DNA from: Candidatus Bathyarchaeota archaeon | Lineage (GTDB): Archaea; Thermoproteota; Bathyarchaeia; 40CM-2-53-6 | Direction: 5' to 3' | NCBI GenBank assembly: GCA_005881695.1 | Contig: VBBT01000116.1 | Location: forward strand, 1-45,026 | DNA: 45,026 nucleotides | Shown: positions 7,791-14,534 of the stretch, piece after piece | Numbering within the stretch: position 1 is the first letter of the stretch | Layout: each line of letters begins with the position of its first letter | The notes under the pieces: generated by a model | Seen by the model: the letters and a program-made list of their open reading frames with translations, nothing else | Database searches by the model: none | Told to the model about the DNA's origin: nothing | Made by a program: the position numbers and the translations under genes

Positions 7791-8278
7791 GTATCACGAT
7801 TTCTTCCAAATATTGCTCTGAAAGCCTGATCAAGATCGTCGATTATCGAATCCACGGTTCTTAGATAGACTTCGGGCTCGTTTTGCGCTGCATCCCGAAT
7901 TTGGGAGGTTTGACCCTTGAGGCGCTCAGATGCCTCTAAGAATGGGGCGATGCTCGGAGACTCCGTCAGCCCACAGTAACCGAGAAGCAGAACTGTGTAA
8001 ATTGCTTCCACAACGTTTTCCCGCGCCTGTCTAAGGGTTCTATTGAAGGACCCACGGCTTATTCCCTTCTGATCGCGCCTCAACTGAGCCATATCACTCC
8101 TCGTTAGGCGTTTATTCGCTATATCGTGACCAAGCTGGTCTACAAGGAGCGTTTCGAACTGTATCTTAGTGAGATTGCTGCGTTGCAAGAGCGCAGAGAG
8201 TATTCGATCGCGAAGAGTTTCATCCATTACAGAGCGGGTCGCCTCGTGCCAACCCTTCAAGGTGTCCAAATTCTCCAC
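7787..8278 (-). CDS. Hypothetical helical protein
   Basis: A 163-residue, almost wholly alpha-helical soluble protein (WHEATRSVMDETLRDRILSALLQRSNLTKIQFETLLVDQL, then GISRGSFNRTLRQARENVVEAIYTVLLLGYCGL and a charged C-terminal helix). The middle segment, LTRSDMAQLRRDQKGISRGSFNRTLRQARENV, has the spacing of a helix-turn-helix with a basic recognition helix, so a DNA-binding role is possible, but I cannot assign a family. It is divergent from the Mrr-like gene with 101 nt between, and its stop codon lies within the last GTGACGTCAC palindrome. Confidence 0.65.
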   Translation of the reverse strand: MENLDTLKGWHEATRSVMDETLRDRILSALLQRSNLTKIQFETLLVDQLGHDIANKRLTRSDMAQLRRDQKGISRGSFNRTLRQARENVVEAIYTVLLLGYCGLTESPSIAPFLEASERLKGQTSQIRDAAQNEPEVYLRTVDSIIDDLDQAFRAIFGRNRDT

Positions 8279-8379
8279 GGATACGGTTTTGTATCCATCG
8301 CTATTGAGTCTTGCTCACCCACGCTCAGCGACAGTGCTAGGTTACAGCACGCTTATTCCACAATTTTGACCCCTTCGAG

Positions 8380-9507
8380 TTGAATACACGCGGGTCTCAC
8401 ATGACCACAGATCCAAGAACAGAGTCAGGCAACTTCGTAGTCGACATGGTCTGTGATGTCTGCCGGGTTGAAGGTTTTGAAGTCGAGAAGAACGCACAGA
8501 CAGGAGATTCGCCCAGCTATTTTGTAGACATTCTCGCGTCCAGAAAAAAAGGCAAGAAAGTCCAGAAAGTCGCGTTCGAGTGCTGGGAGGGAACGAGCCA
8601 AGTCGAAGGTCGAGAAGTCGAGAAATTCGCCGCCCGTTTGAAGAGTCTAGGTATTCAAAATGGGATCTACGTCTCTCCCAGGGGGTTTGGGGGCAACGCC
8701 GAATTCATGGCTCGCAAACTCGGTGTCGAGCTTTGGGACCTAGCCAAGCTGAAGGAGAGAGTTGAAAATATCAAGGCACCAGAGAGGCACAGGGTTCCTG
8801 GGACACTGCCAGTCGCCAGAGCTGCTGCATCTCGTATCTTGGCTCATGGCTTAGTCAATGGCACTTTCCTCAAGTTGTCCTCTATGCCCAAGCTTGAGTT
8901 TCGACCCTATTTCTTTGCCAACTTCCAGATTGGCGATGGCCAGAGAAAACTGGCTCAGGGAGTTCTCGTGTTTGACGGAGTGGATGGACGCGTATGCGAT
9001 GCTACTCTCTTCGAAGGTCACTTGGAAGAGCTTCCGTCGACAGGCTTCTTTGTCGACTGCCTTGAGATCGAACCATCAACGGGGTCCATGCCGAAGTTGC
9101 CTCCAGAACTCGAGATGAAGAACACAGTCACCGTTGCGCCGGCAGGAGTTACTGAGGATATGATCCGAGCCAAAGCCAAAGAGGTCGTCAACGGTAGAAA
9201 CGAGTCAACCGTGACGGGAGTTCAACTGCTGCACGTTCCCATAGTGACGGTGGAGATGCTTGCCGCGGGCAAGTCCTATCGGAAGATTCTCCAAGCGGCA
9301 ACTGGGAAAATGATCTGGGACGACACTCAGAAGTGCTCGCTTTGCGAACACAAGTCCAGAGCGATCTGTGAGGTCTGTGGTGGGACCGTTTGTACTGAAC
9401 ACGATAGAACATGCAGCTCCTGCCGCAAGCACCTTTGCACTGACTGCGTTGTGACCAAAGGGATCGTAAACAAGATTCCGCTCTGCCCTACGTGCAAGAA
9501 TGCATAG
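8380..9507 (+). CDS. Mrr-like restriction-endonuclease-fold protein with C-terminal zinc fingers
   Basis: A 375-residue protein. Residues of about 10-125 resemble the Mrr/REase-like fold: an N-terminal helix (FVVDMVCDVCRVEGFEVEKN), the strand YFVDILASRKKG with the expected acidic residue, KVAFECWEG where an E/Q-x-K motif is expected, then GIQNGIYVSPRGFGGNAEFMARKLGVELWD. Tryptophan replaces the usual catalytic lysine. The middle part is unknown. The C-terminus holds paired knuckles CSLC, CEVC, CTEH, CSSC, CTDC and CPTC, consistent with a cross-brace zinc finger. An alternative ATG lies at 8401 (MTTDPRTESG). A DNA-binding, possibly non-cleaving role is likely. It is transcribed away from the 163-residue gene. 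Confidence 0.7.
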   Translation: MNTRGSHMTTDPRTESGNFVVDMVCDVCRVEGFEVEKNAQTGDSPSYFVDILASRKKGKKVQKVAFECWEGTSQVEGREVEKFAARLKSLGIQNGIYVSPRGFGGNAEFMARKLGVELWDLAKLKERVENIKAPERHRVPGTLPVARAAASRILAHGLVNGTFLKLSSMPKLEFRPYFFANFQIGDGQRKLAQGVLVFDGVDGRVCDATLFEGHLEELPSTGFFVDCLEIEPSTGSMPKLPPELEMKNTVTVAPAGVTEDMIRAKAKEVVNGRNESTVTGVQLLHVPIVTVEMLAAGKSYRKILQAATGKMIWDDTQKCSLCEHKSRAICEVCGGTVCTEHDRTCSSCRKHLCTDCVVTKGIVNKIPLCPTCKNA

Positions 9508-9612
9508 ACGCGGCTGAACTTCTCTTACTCCTTCCCAGGATCGCCCAAGCTTGAATCACAGCGACTGGACAGGCAATGCCTCCATCGTCCATGAGGGACT
9601 GGAAACATACAA

Positions 9613-9834
9613 CTATCTTGGAATATGGTTAGCAGCCAATGCCGCTTTGGCGAGCCGCTGGATCGTCTCCTCATGCCTACTGATATGAGCCATCATATCC
9701 AACCGCAGTCTTTGCATAGCCATTCGCGCGGCGTCCCGTGCGGCCTGCTCCATCAGAGGGGTAAGCCTCTCTTCCATCTTCTTCAGAAGCGCTTCTTCAA
9801 GGCGTAAAACCTCTTCCTCTCTCAAAGTCTCCAT
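9613..9834 (-). CDS. Small amphipathic helical protein
   Basis: A 73-residue, highly charged, continuous-helix product (LREEEVLRLEEALLKKMEERLTPLMEQAARDAARMAMQRLRLDMM) that probably self-associates as a coiled coil. The start is well supported: GGAGGTGAG lies just upstream of the ATG and only 5 nt separate it from the stop of the upstream small gene, so the two are translated from one mRNA. I do not recognise a family. The run of methionines and arginines suggests a nucleic-acid-associated or regulatory partner protein. Confidence 0.6.
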   Translation of the reverse strand: METLREEEVLRLEEALLKKMEERLTPLMEQAARDAARMAMQRLRLDMMAHISRHEETIQRLAKAALAANHIPR

Positions 9835-9839
9835 TCAAC

Positions 9840-10025
9840 TCACCTCCTCCGAGAAGTCACAGTAGCCGATTCAACCTCATCCATTATCGGCTCAACCTTC
9901 ACCGATTGGCGTGCGCACAACGCGCACTCCCAGACTCGGTCACAGGTGAAGTTCTCGTAGTTGCAACACCGTCGGCGGAAATAATCGTTCAGCTGGTTTT
10001 CTCTGTTGGCCTTTTTTCCAGTCAT
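9840..10025 (-). CDS. Small cysteine-rich (zinc-finger-like) protein
   Basis: A 61-residue basic protein with five or six cysteines in the core (FRRRCCNYENFTCDRVWECALCARQ), an arrangement able to bind zinc. The basic N- and C-termini suit nucleic acid binding. It is the first gene of a two-gene unit with the 73-residue helical protein. No family recognised. The region upstream (10026-10119) is short and non-coding and must contain the promoter. Confidence 0.55.
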   Translation of the reverse strand: MTGKKANRENQLNDYFRRRCCNYENFTCDRVWECALCARQSVKVEPIMDEVESATVTSRRR

Positions 10026-10119
10026 GCTCCAAACTCACCAATACAAAATCCATGAACTCTTCAGTTGACTGTCCACAGCAACCTCAACGGGACGACTAAA
10101 GCCTCCTGTAACTAGAATC

Positions 10120-10716
10120 CTAGATAGGAGGTTCAGAAGAGAACAGGCCTCTAGCGAGGATTCCCGCAACGCGCAATGGTTCAGGCATCCGCGAGACGAA
10201 CGCGGAAGTCTTCAGGATCAACCCAGCCTCACGAGTTGAACAGCCGAACCGTTCAAAGAACACTGGACCCTCACCAGCCATCGTCCGGACTTTGTGTAAC
10301 GGGCCGAGTGACTTGATCAGACCCCATCTCTTCTTCCAATCAGGAAAGTGTCTGGACAGGGCGCGCTTCACAGCCCTGTTATCCGGTCGGGAACCAACAA
10401 CCACGATTACCGGTGCTTTGCACAATTTCTGGATCTTCCAAGGATCGATGAGGTTGAACCCTCCGAAGGTCACGCCCGACAGCAAGACCGGGTTATGCAG
10501 GGAACCTTTGAGAAGAAGCTCGGCCTCTCGGGTTGCGTCGAGTCCATCAACGGTAATCCATTCAGTTCTGAGTTGATGTAGATGGGATCCTTTCAGCCAG
10601 ACGGCCACGAGAGGAGCGTGCCTGACCTTATCATCCGTTTTCGGCGGAAACGGGCCATCATCTATGCCGATACATCTAGAGACTGGTTTGATGTCTAGGG
10701 ACGCTCCGTGGAGCAT
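10120..10716 (-). CDS. DUF99 family protein (endonuclease V-like fold)
   Basis: A 198-residue protein matching the archaeal DUF99/UPF0215 family, whose core resembles endonuclease V: CIGIDDGPFPP at the N-terminus, TVDGLDATREAELLL, then NPVLLSGVTFGGFNLIDP and APVIVVVGSRPDNRAVKRAL, and a terminal segment about handling SREAGLIL-type helices. Its exact reaction is not established; the fold relationship suggests nucleic acid processing. It overlaps the 3' end of the orc1/cdc6 gene by 41 nt in another frame on the same strand, so it is cotranscribed with the initiator and probably translationally coupled to it. Confidence 0.8.
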   Translation of the reverse strand: MLHGASLDIKPVSRCIGIDDGPFPPKTDDKVRHAPLVAVWLKGSHLHQLRTEWITVDGLDATREAELLLKGSLHNPVLLSGVTFGGFNLIDPWKIQKLCKAPVIVVVGSRPDNRAVKRALSRHFPDWKKRWGLIKSLGPLHKVRTMAGEGPVFFERFGCSTREAGLILKTSAFVSRMPEPLRVAGILARGLFSSEPPI

Positions 10717-11923
10717 AGTTGAGGAGTCCCCGAACCATCTCGTCCCCGCTGAAGGAAGCGGTTACTGATCGGGCTTCTACGCCGAGCCGGATCTTCTTTG
10801 TACGACCGTATCTGCCGAAGCTTACTACGCGCGCGTTTAGGACGCCCATGATGTCCAGCTCGTTGAGTAATCCGCTGACTCTCCTCTGGGTGAGAGGTTC
10901 GACGGAGCCGGCGCCGCATAGTTCTCGATATACCTCGTACACGTCGCCTGTGACAGAGCTCTCTTTTCTGGTATTCTCGAGCTGCATGACGGAGATTAGG
11001 AGGATCCGGGAGTGGAGGGGGAGCGATGACAGGGCCTCCGTGACGCGGTCATGTTCGACCTTCTGTTGTGCCTCTCGGACGTGATTCTCCACAACATGTA
11101 ACTCGCGTGATCTTTCCGCAATCTCGGCGGCTACTCTGAGGAGGTCAAGGGCGCGTCGCGCATCTCCGTGTTCTCCCGCGGCTAGGGCTGCACACAGGTG
11201 GAGAGCTCCTTCATCTAGAACTCCGGAACGGAAGGCGAGCTCTGCGCGTTCCTTCAGAATGTCATGCAGTTCGTTTGAGGTGTAGGGTTTGAACACGATC
11301 TCTTCCTCTCCGAGCGAGCTTAGGACTCTCGGGTCCAGGAAGTCTTTGAAGTGAAGGTCGTTGGATATTCCTATGAGCCCGATCCAGCCGTCGGTTAGTT
11401 TCTCGTTTATCCTGGTTAGCTCGTAGAGCAGGCTGTCGTCTTCGCTTCTCTTCACCAGCGCGTCTATCTCGTCCAGGACGACGAGAAATGCTGAGCCTCG
11501 TGATTGGAGGGCGCTTCGGAACCGGTCAAGGAGCTCGCCTACCGCGAGTCCTGTGAATGGGACTTCTCGACCGAGAGACCTGCAGAGGTCGGCAATGACT
11601 CTGTAGTTTGTTCCTGCGAGGCGGCAGTTGACGTAGCTCGTGTCGAGAGCTCGTCCGTGTTCGCGAGCCTTCCTCTGCAGACGGTCTAGGACAAACTTGG
11701 TCACTATTGTCTTGCCTGTTCCAGTCTTGCCGTAAGCGAACAGGTTTGATACTCGATCTTTTGTTAGAGCTGGAGCGAGCACTGATCCAAGCCGGCGGAT
11801 CTGATCTTCCCGGTGCGGAAGGGTCGCGGGCATATAGTCGTGCCTGAGAAGGTTTCTGTCGCGAAAGATTTCTCCTCCTGACAGGACTCTTTCAAAGATT
11901 AGATCCAATCCCTGTTGCGACAA
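10676..11923 (-). CDS. cdc6: Orc1/Cdc6 replication initiator
   Basis: A 415-residue AAA+ ATPase with C-terminal winged helix that recognises origin boxes and loads the MCM helicase. Walker A is YGKTGTGKT (residues 64-72), Walker B is FLVVLDEID (about 146-154), sensor 1 is GISNDLHF, and the arginine-rich sensor 2 region follows EHGDARRALDLLRVA. The winged helix begins near VTEALSSLPLHSRILLISV. The length is normal. ORB-like boxes lie just upstream (11955-12004), as is usual for archaeal initiator genes next to their origin. DUF99 overlaps its 3' end. Confidence 0.95.
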   Translation of the reverse strand: MSQQGLDLIFERVLSGGEIFRDRNLLRHDYMPATLPHREDQIRRLGSVLAPALTKDRVSNLFAYGKTGTGKTIVTKFVLDRLQRKAREHGRALDTSYVNCRLAGTNYRVIADLCRSLGREVPFTGLAVGELLDRFRSALQSRGSAFLVVLDEIDALVKRSEDDSLLYELTRINEKLTDGWIGLIGISNDLHFKDFLDPRVLSSLGEEEIVFKPYTSNELHDILKERAELAFRSGVLDEGALHLCAALAAGEHGDARRALDLLRVAAEIAERSRELHVVENHVREAQQKVEHDRVTEALSSLPLHSRILLISVMQLENTRKESSVTGDVYEVYRELCGAGSVEPLTQRRVSGLLNELDIMGVLNARVVSFGRYGRTKKIRLGVEARSVTASFSGDEMVRGLLNYAPRSVPRHQTSL

Positions 11924-11954
11924 GTCTGAAACGGTCCGGTTTTCTGCGAGCCGG

Positions 11955-11973
11955 CTTCCAGTGGAATTAAGGG
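11955..11973 (+). promoter_or_regulatory. ORB-like origin recognition box 1
   Basis: The sequence CTTCCAGTGGAATTAAGGG has the dyad TTCCAGTGGAA followed by a short G string, which is the layout of archaeal origin recognition boxes bound by Orc1/Cdc6. It lies 32 nt upstream of the cdc6 start. Confidence 0.55.
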
Positions 11974-11987
11974 TTCTCGTACAAGGA

Positions 11988-12004
11988 TTTCAACTGGACA
12001 AACC
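11988..12004 (+). promoter_or_regulatory. ORB-like origin recognition box 2 (degenerate)
   Basis: TTTCAACTGGACAAACC resembles a mini-ORB (TTCCACTGGA core with mismatches) in the same orientation as box 1 and 33 nt further from cdc6. It lacks a clear G string, so support is weaker. Confidence 0.35.
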
Positions 12005-12277
12005 AAAAACTCGATCATTGTGCTAGGATTTACTTTTACAGAGGTCCGCGAAGACTATTCATGCGACGTGAGGGTCGGTCGCTAAGACCCCTTATTTTCT
12101 AGAAACCATTTCCTGTCTGGCGGTGATAATGGGCGAGTCTGGTGATTCAGGGCGCAATTCTGGGTTCGGATGGACTTGGAAAGAAGCGGACAATTCCGAA
12201 CGAATTTCGGGAGAGTCTAGGGAATTGTCCCAGATTCGGGATCAGGGCTGATAATGGGCGATCTTGCCGATGCTTTA

Positions 12278-12598
12278 CTATTGGACCCTGATTTCTACGC
12301 CCACAGTTCTCTTGATCAGATCAGCTAAGAGGTCAACTTGGGACTTGCCGCCACGTCTTGTTGGAATCGACACGACCAGTGGGAGTTCGATCTCCTTCTT
12401 GCCCTGTCCAACCTTGTCCTTGATCCAATCGAACACGGTGTCGGTAACGATGACGAGGGAGACGGTCTGTTTGCTCTTGATGTCCTCAAAGGTCTTGACA
12501 GCTTCGTCCTCCGACCTTACGACCCAGCTGTTCTTGACCCCGCCGAGCTTGAAGTAGATAGCTGTCTCCTTATCCGCCATAACACCAATTTTCCCCAT
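12278..12598 (-). CDS. atpF: V-type (A-type) ATP synthase subunit F
   Basis: A 106-residue protein matching subunit F of archaeal A/V-type ATPases: KIGVMADKETAIYFKLGGV at the N-terminus, VSLVIVTDTVFDWIKDKV in the middle, LPLVVSIPT as the conserved strand, and the C-terminal helix LLADLIKRTVGVEI. In the complex, subunit F sits in the central stalk and couples rotation to the catalytic head. It is normally encoded among the other ATPase subunits, but no other subunit is in this window. Here it follows ogg after an 11-nt gap, in the minus-strand set pyrI-ogg-atpF. Confidence 0.85.
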   Translation of the reverse strand: MGKIGVMADKETAIYFKLGGVKNSWVVRSEDEAVKTFEDIKSKQTVSLVIVTDTVFDWIKDKVGQGKKEIELPLVVSIPTRRGGKSQVDLLADLIKRTVGVEIRVQ

Positions 12599-12609
12599 AG
12601 CTCATCTGC

Positions 12610-13296
12610 CTACTTGAATATCCAGCCTGTTTCGCGCGACCAGAACAAGAGATCAATATCCGCCAACGGTATTCCTATCTCTCGCGCGAAACGTCGAAGC
12701 TTCTCCTCGATCTCCAAATAACGCTTCTTCGTGATCGAAACCGGCACCTCAGAGATAACCTCCAGCCTCTTGAGGTTTCGCAGAATGTGCCTATCGAGGA
12801 TAGCAAATTCCTCTCCGAGCCCGACATTCCTGAGGAAATGACTGGCCTCCTTGTACCCTAATCCCTTCACATTCTCGACCATCCACTCGCGAAGCTCGAA
12901 CAAGTTTGCGAAACTAGAAAGATGGGACTTCAGGTAGAGCTTGCCATCTTTGGTGAACGTTGCTCTGGCCTCGACAATGTACTTCGCCTTACTGTCGCCG
13001 AACCGGACGTCATTTAGTTGCGGTTGAATCTCGTTGGCCTCTCCTTTCATGAGAAGGCTTCGCTCTTTTAGTCGGGAAACTGCGGCCCAGCAGGTTTTCG
13101 CGGACGACTGCGGCGTCAGCAGGCAGAAGCAGAGTTCAGCAAAGATATCGTCATCATTGCGATCTAGAATCTCTTTGAATTCTTGCAGACGCTTCTGGAT
13201 AGCATCGCGTCTTCCGTTATAGAGCGTTTGTAGCTCTTGAATCGCCTTCTCATGCTCCATCGGGGAGAGTTCCATGCTAGAATTGTTTGAGAACAT
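12610..13296 (-). CDS. ogg: N-glycosylase/DNA lyase, archaeal Ogg2 type
   Basis: A 228-residue base-excision repair enzyme of the HhH-GPD superfamily that removes 8-oxoguanine and cleaves the AP site. The helix-hairpin-helix is VKGLGYKEASHFLRNVGLG, where the lysine is the expected Schiff-base nucleophile, followed by the catalytic aspartate in AILDRHILRNL. The N-terminal region DIFAELCFCLLTPQSSAKTCW is typical of the Ogg2 group. The ORF-track start overlaps pyrI by 20 nt. An alternative ATG at 13275 (MELSPMEHEK) would start 1 nt after the pyrI stop and looks equally good. Confidence 0.88.
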   Translation of the reverse strand: MFSNNSSMELSPMEHEKAIQELQTLYNGRRDAIQKRLQEFKEILDRNDDDIFAELCFCLLTPQSSAKTCWAAVSRLKERSLLMKGEANEIQPQLNDVRFGDSKAKYIVEARATFTKDGKLYLKSHLSSFANLFELREWMVENVKGLGYKEASHFLRNVGLGEEFAILDRHILRNLKRLEVISEVPVSITKKRYLEIEEKLRRFAREIGIPLADIDLLFWSRETGWIFK

Positions 13297-13822
13297 CGGT
13301 CTTCTCCATTATGCGAACACAGTAGTAGCAGCGAAGCCGAAGAGGGTCCTGCCTTTCAACACCGAACTTCGGCTCAACAGGCTCGGCATTCGAAACGCAC
13401 GCAGGATTTGAACAGCGAACGATTCCCCTGATAGAATCAGGCAGCTTAACCCGCATCTTCTCAGCCACCTCATAATCTCGGATGATGCTGATCGTTGCGC
13501 TAGGCGCGATCAATGCAATCTTGTCCACTTCACCGGGCTTGAGCTCTCGATTCTCAACCTTGACAATGTCCTTCACGTTCTGCTTCTTCGAGATCACGTT
13601 CATCGCCACACTCACAATGTGTCCTTCGCCACCATGTATTCCGAGAATCTTGAGCACGTCCAAGGCATGACCGGCCAAAATATGGTCGATCACTGTTCCG
13701 TTACGGATTTTCTTTACATAGAGCTCTTTGGGGCCGGTTCCCTTGGACAAGACCTTGAACCTGTCAAACGAGGGATAGGTTTCATTCTTAATTCCTTGCC
13801 TGAAATCAGACGGGGAGATCAT
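13277..13822 (-). CDS. pyrI: Aspartate carbamoyltransferase regulatory chain
   Basis: A 181-residue protein. The allosteric nucleotide-binding domain starts at VKKIRNGTVIDHILAGHALDVLKILG. The C-terminal zinc domain carries CSNPACVSN and CYYC, the four cysteines that bind structural zinc and contact the catalytic chain. It binds effector nucleotides and modulates PyrB in pyrimidine synthesis. It is about 30 residues longer at the N-terminus than usual if it begins at 13822, so a later start is possible. It is encoded 11 kb from pyrB, not beside it. It heads the set pyrI-ogg-atpF and its start codon overlaps that of the divergent yjbQ. Confidence 0.93.
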   Translation of the reverse strand: MISPSDFRQGIKNETYPSFDRFKVLSKGTGPKELYVKKIRNGTVIDHILAGHALDVLKILGIHGGEGHIVSVAMNVISKKQNVKDIVKVENRELKPGEVDKIALIAPSATISIIRDYEVAEKMRVKLPDSIRGIVRCSNPACVSNAEPVEPKFGVERQDPLRLRCYYCVRIMEKTDVLKQF

Positions 13823-14240
13823 GACCGTTGAGTCTCAAGAGTTGAGGTTTCGGACCCACCGCGAAGGAGAAATTCTCGACATCACAGACCAGATCCAGAG
13901 AATGGTCGAATCTTCAAAGCTGAAAGATGGTGTTGCCACGCTATTCGTGCCCGGATCCACCGGAGCCCTAACAACAATCGAATATGAGCCCGGACTTCTA
14001 ACCGACTTTCCCCGGGCTCTTGAAAGAGTCGCACCCAAAGAGGCGTCCTACGAGCACGAGAATCGGTGGCATGATGGCAACGGACACTCGCATATCCGAG
14101 CATCCCTAATAGGGCCGGGCTTGTCTGTGCCATTCTCAGACAAGAAACTTGCCTTAGGCACATGGCAACAAATCATCTTTCTAGAATTAGACGTTAGACC
14201 GAGAGACAGAACTGTCGTCGTTCAGCTAGTCGGTGACTAG
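13821..14240 (+). CDS. YjbQ/UPF0047 family protein
   Basis: A 139-residue protein of the YjbQ (UPF0047) family, reported to have weak thiamine-phosphate synthase activity in some members. Diagnostic segments are REGEILDITDQIQRMVESSKLKDGVATLFVPGSTGALTT, the conserved HENRWHDGNGHSHIRASLIGPGLSVPF with the metal-site histidines, LALGTWQQIIFLELD, and the terminal strand RTVVVQLVGD. Length is normal. The ATG (13821-13823) shares CATG with the divergent pyrI start; GGGGAG lies just upstream. A TTG a few codons downstream (before RFRTHREG) is an alternative start. Confidence 0.9.
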   Translation: MTVESQELRFRTHREGEILDITDQIQRMVESSKLKDGVATLFVPGSTGALTTIEYEPGLLTDFPRALERVAPKEASYEHENRWHDGNGHSHIRASLIGPGLSVPFSDKKLALGTWQQIIFLELDVRPRDRTVVVQLVGD

Positions 14241-14534
14241 CCAACCCAGACCCATACCCCTCTTCTTCCTCTGGAGACTTGTGATAGGCCTCACCGAGAA
14301 AATTCAATCCGTTACGTAGTACAGAATCGAAGACGAGTTAGTGCTGGAAAATGTACAGGTCCACATAAATCATCGGAATGCTGCGTTAACCTCGCTAGTA
14401 AGTTGTCAAAACAATACTAACACCCCCAATGTAAGTTGAGTACTTGCAGTGGAAACAGTGGGGTGGGGGTAGATGTCTTCTCCCCAGTATGCAGGGTTAG
14501 AGTCTGTTCTCAAACGGTCGAGGGTCGGTAGGGA
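14241..14534. other. Intergenic region with ORB-like element between convergent genes
   Basis: A 294-nt spacer between convergent yjbQ and the PolD small-subunit gene. No ORF is supported. It contains the ORB-like G-rich element at 14444-14470, the inverse C-string CACCCCC at 14421-14427, and a small hairpin TTGT-CAAA-ACAA near 14403-14414. Confidence 0.5.
14444..14470 (+). promoter_or_regulatory. ORB-like origin recognition box 3 with long G string
   Basis: TTGCAGTGGAAACAGTGGGG, then TGGGGGT. The CAGTGGAAAC core followed by a G string closely matches the usual archaeal ORB layout, although the left dyad half is imperfect (TTGCA for TTCCA). It is 2.5 kb from boxes 1-2, near the 3' end of the PolD small-subunit gene. 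Confidence 0.5.

Larger units (their letters stand above)
11924..12277. other. Probable replication origin region upstream of cdc6
   Basis: A 354-nt gap between cdc6 and atpF with no convincing ORF. It contains ORB-like sequences at 11955-11973 and 11988-12004, an AT-richer stretch at about 11990-12050, a 10-bp inverted repeat GGACAATTCC/GGAATTGTCC (12188-12197 and 12221-12230) and a 13-nt direct repeat TGATAATGGGCGA (12124-12136 and 12249-12261). Archaeal origins commonly sit beside orc1/cdc6 with such elements. Assignment as oriC is inference. Confidence 0.55.

Noticed and set aside
7618-7833. 71-codon ORF on the minus strand over the palindrome array
   Set aside because: Its translation (HHTHHTHNRH...) is a product of the repeated GTGAC/GTGATG sequences, and it overlaps the 163-residue gene.
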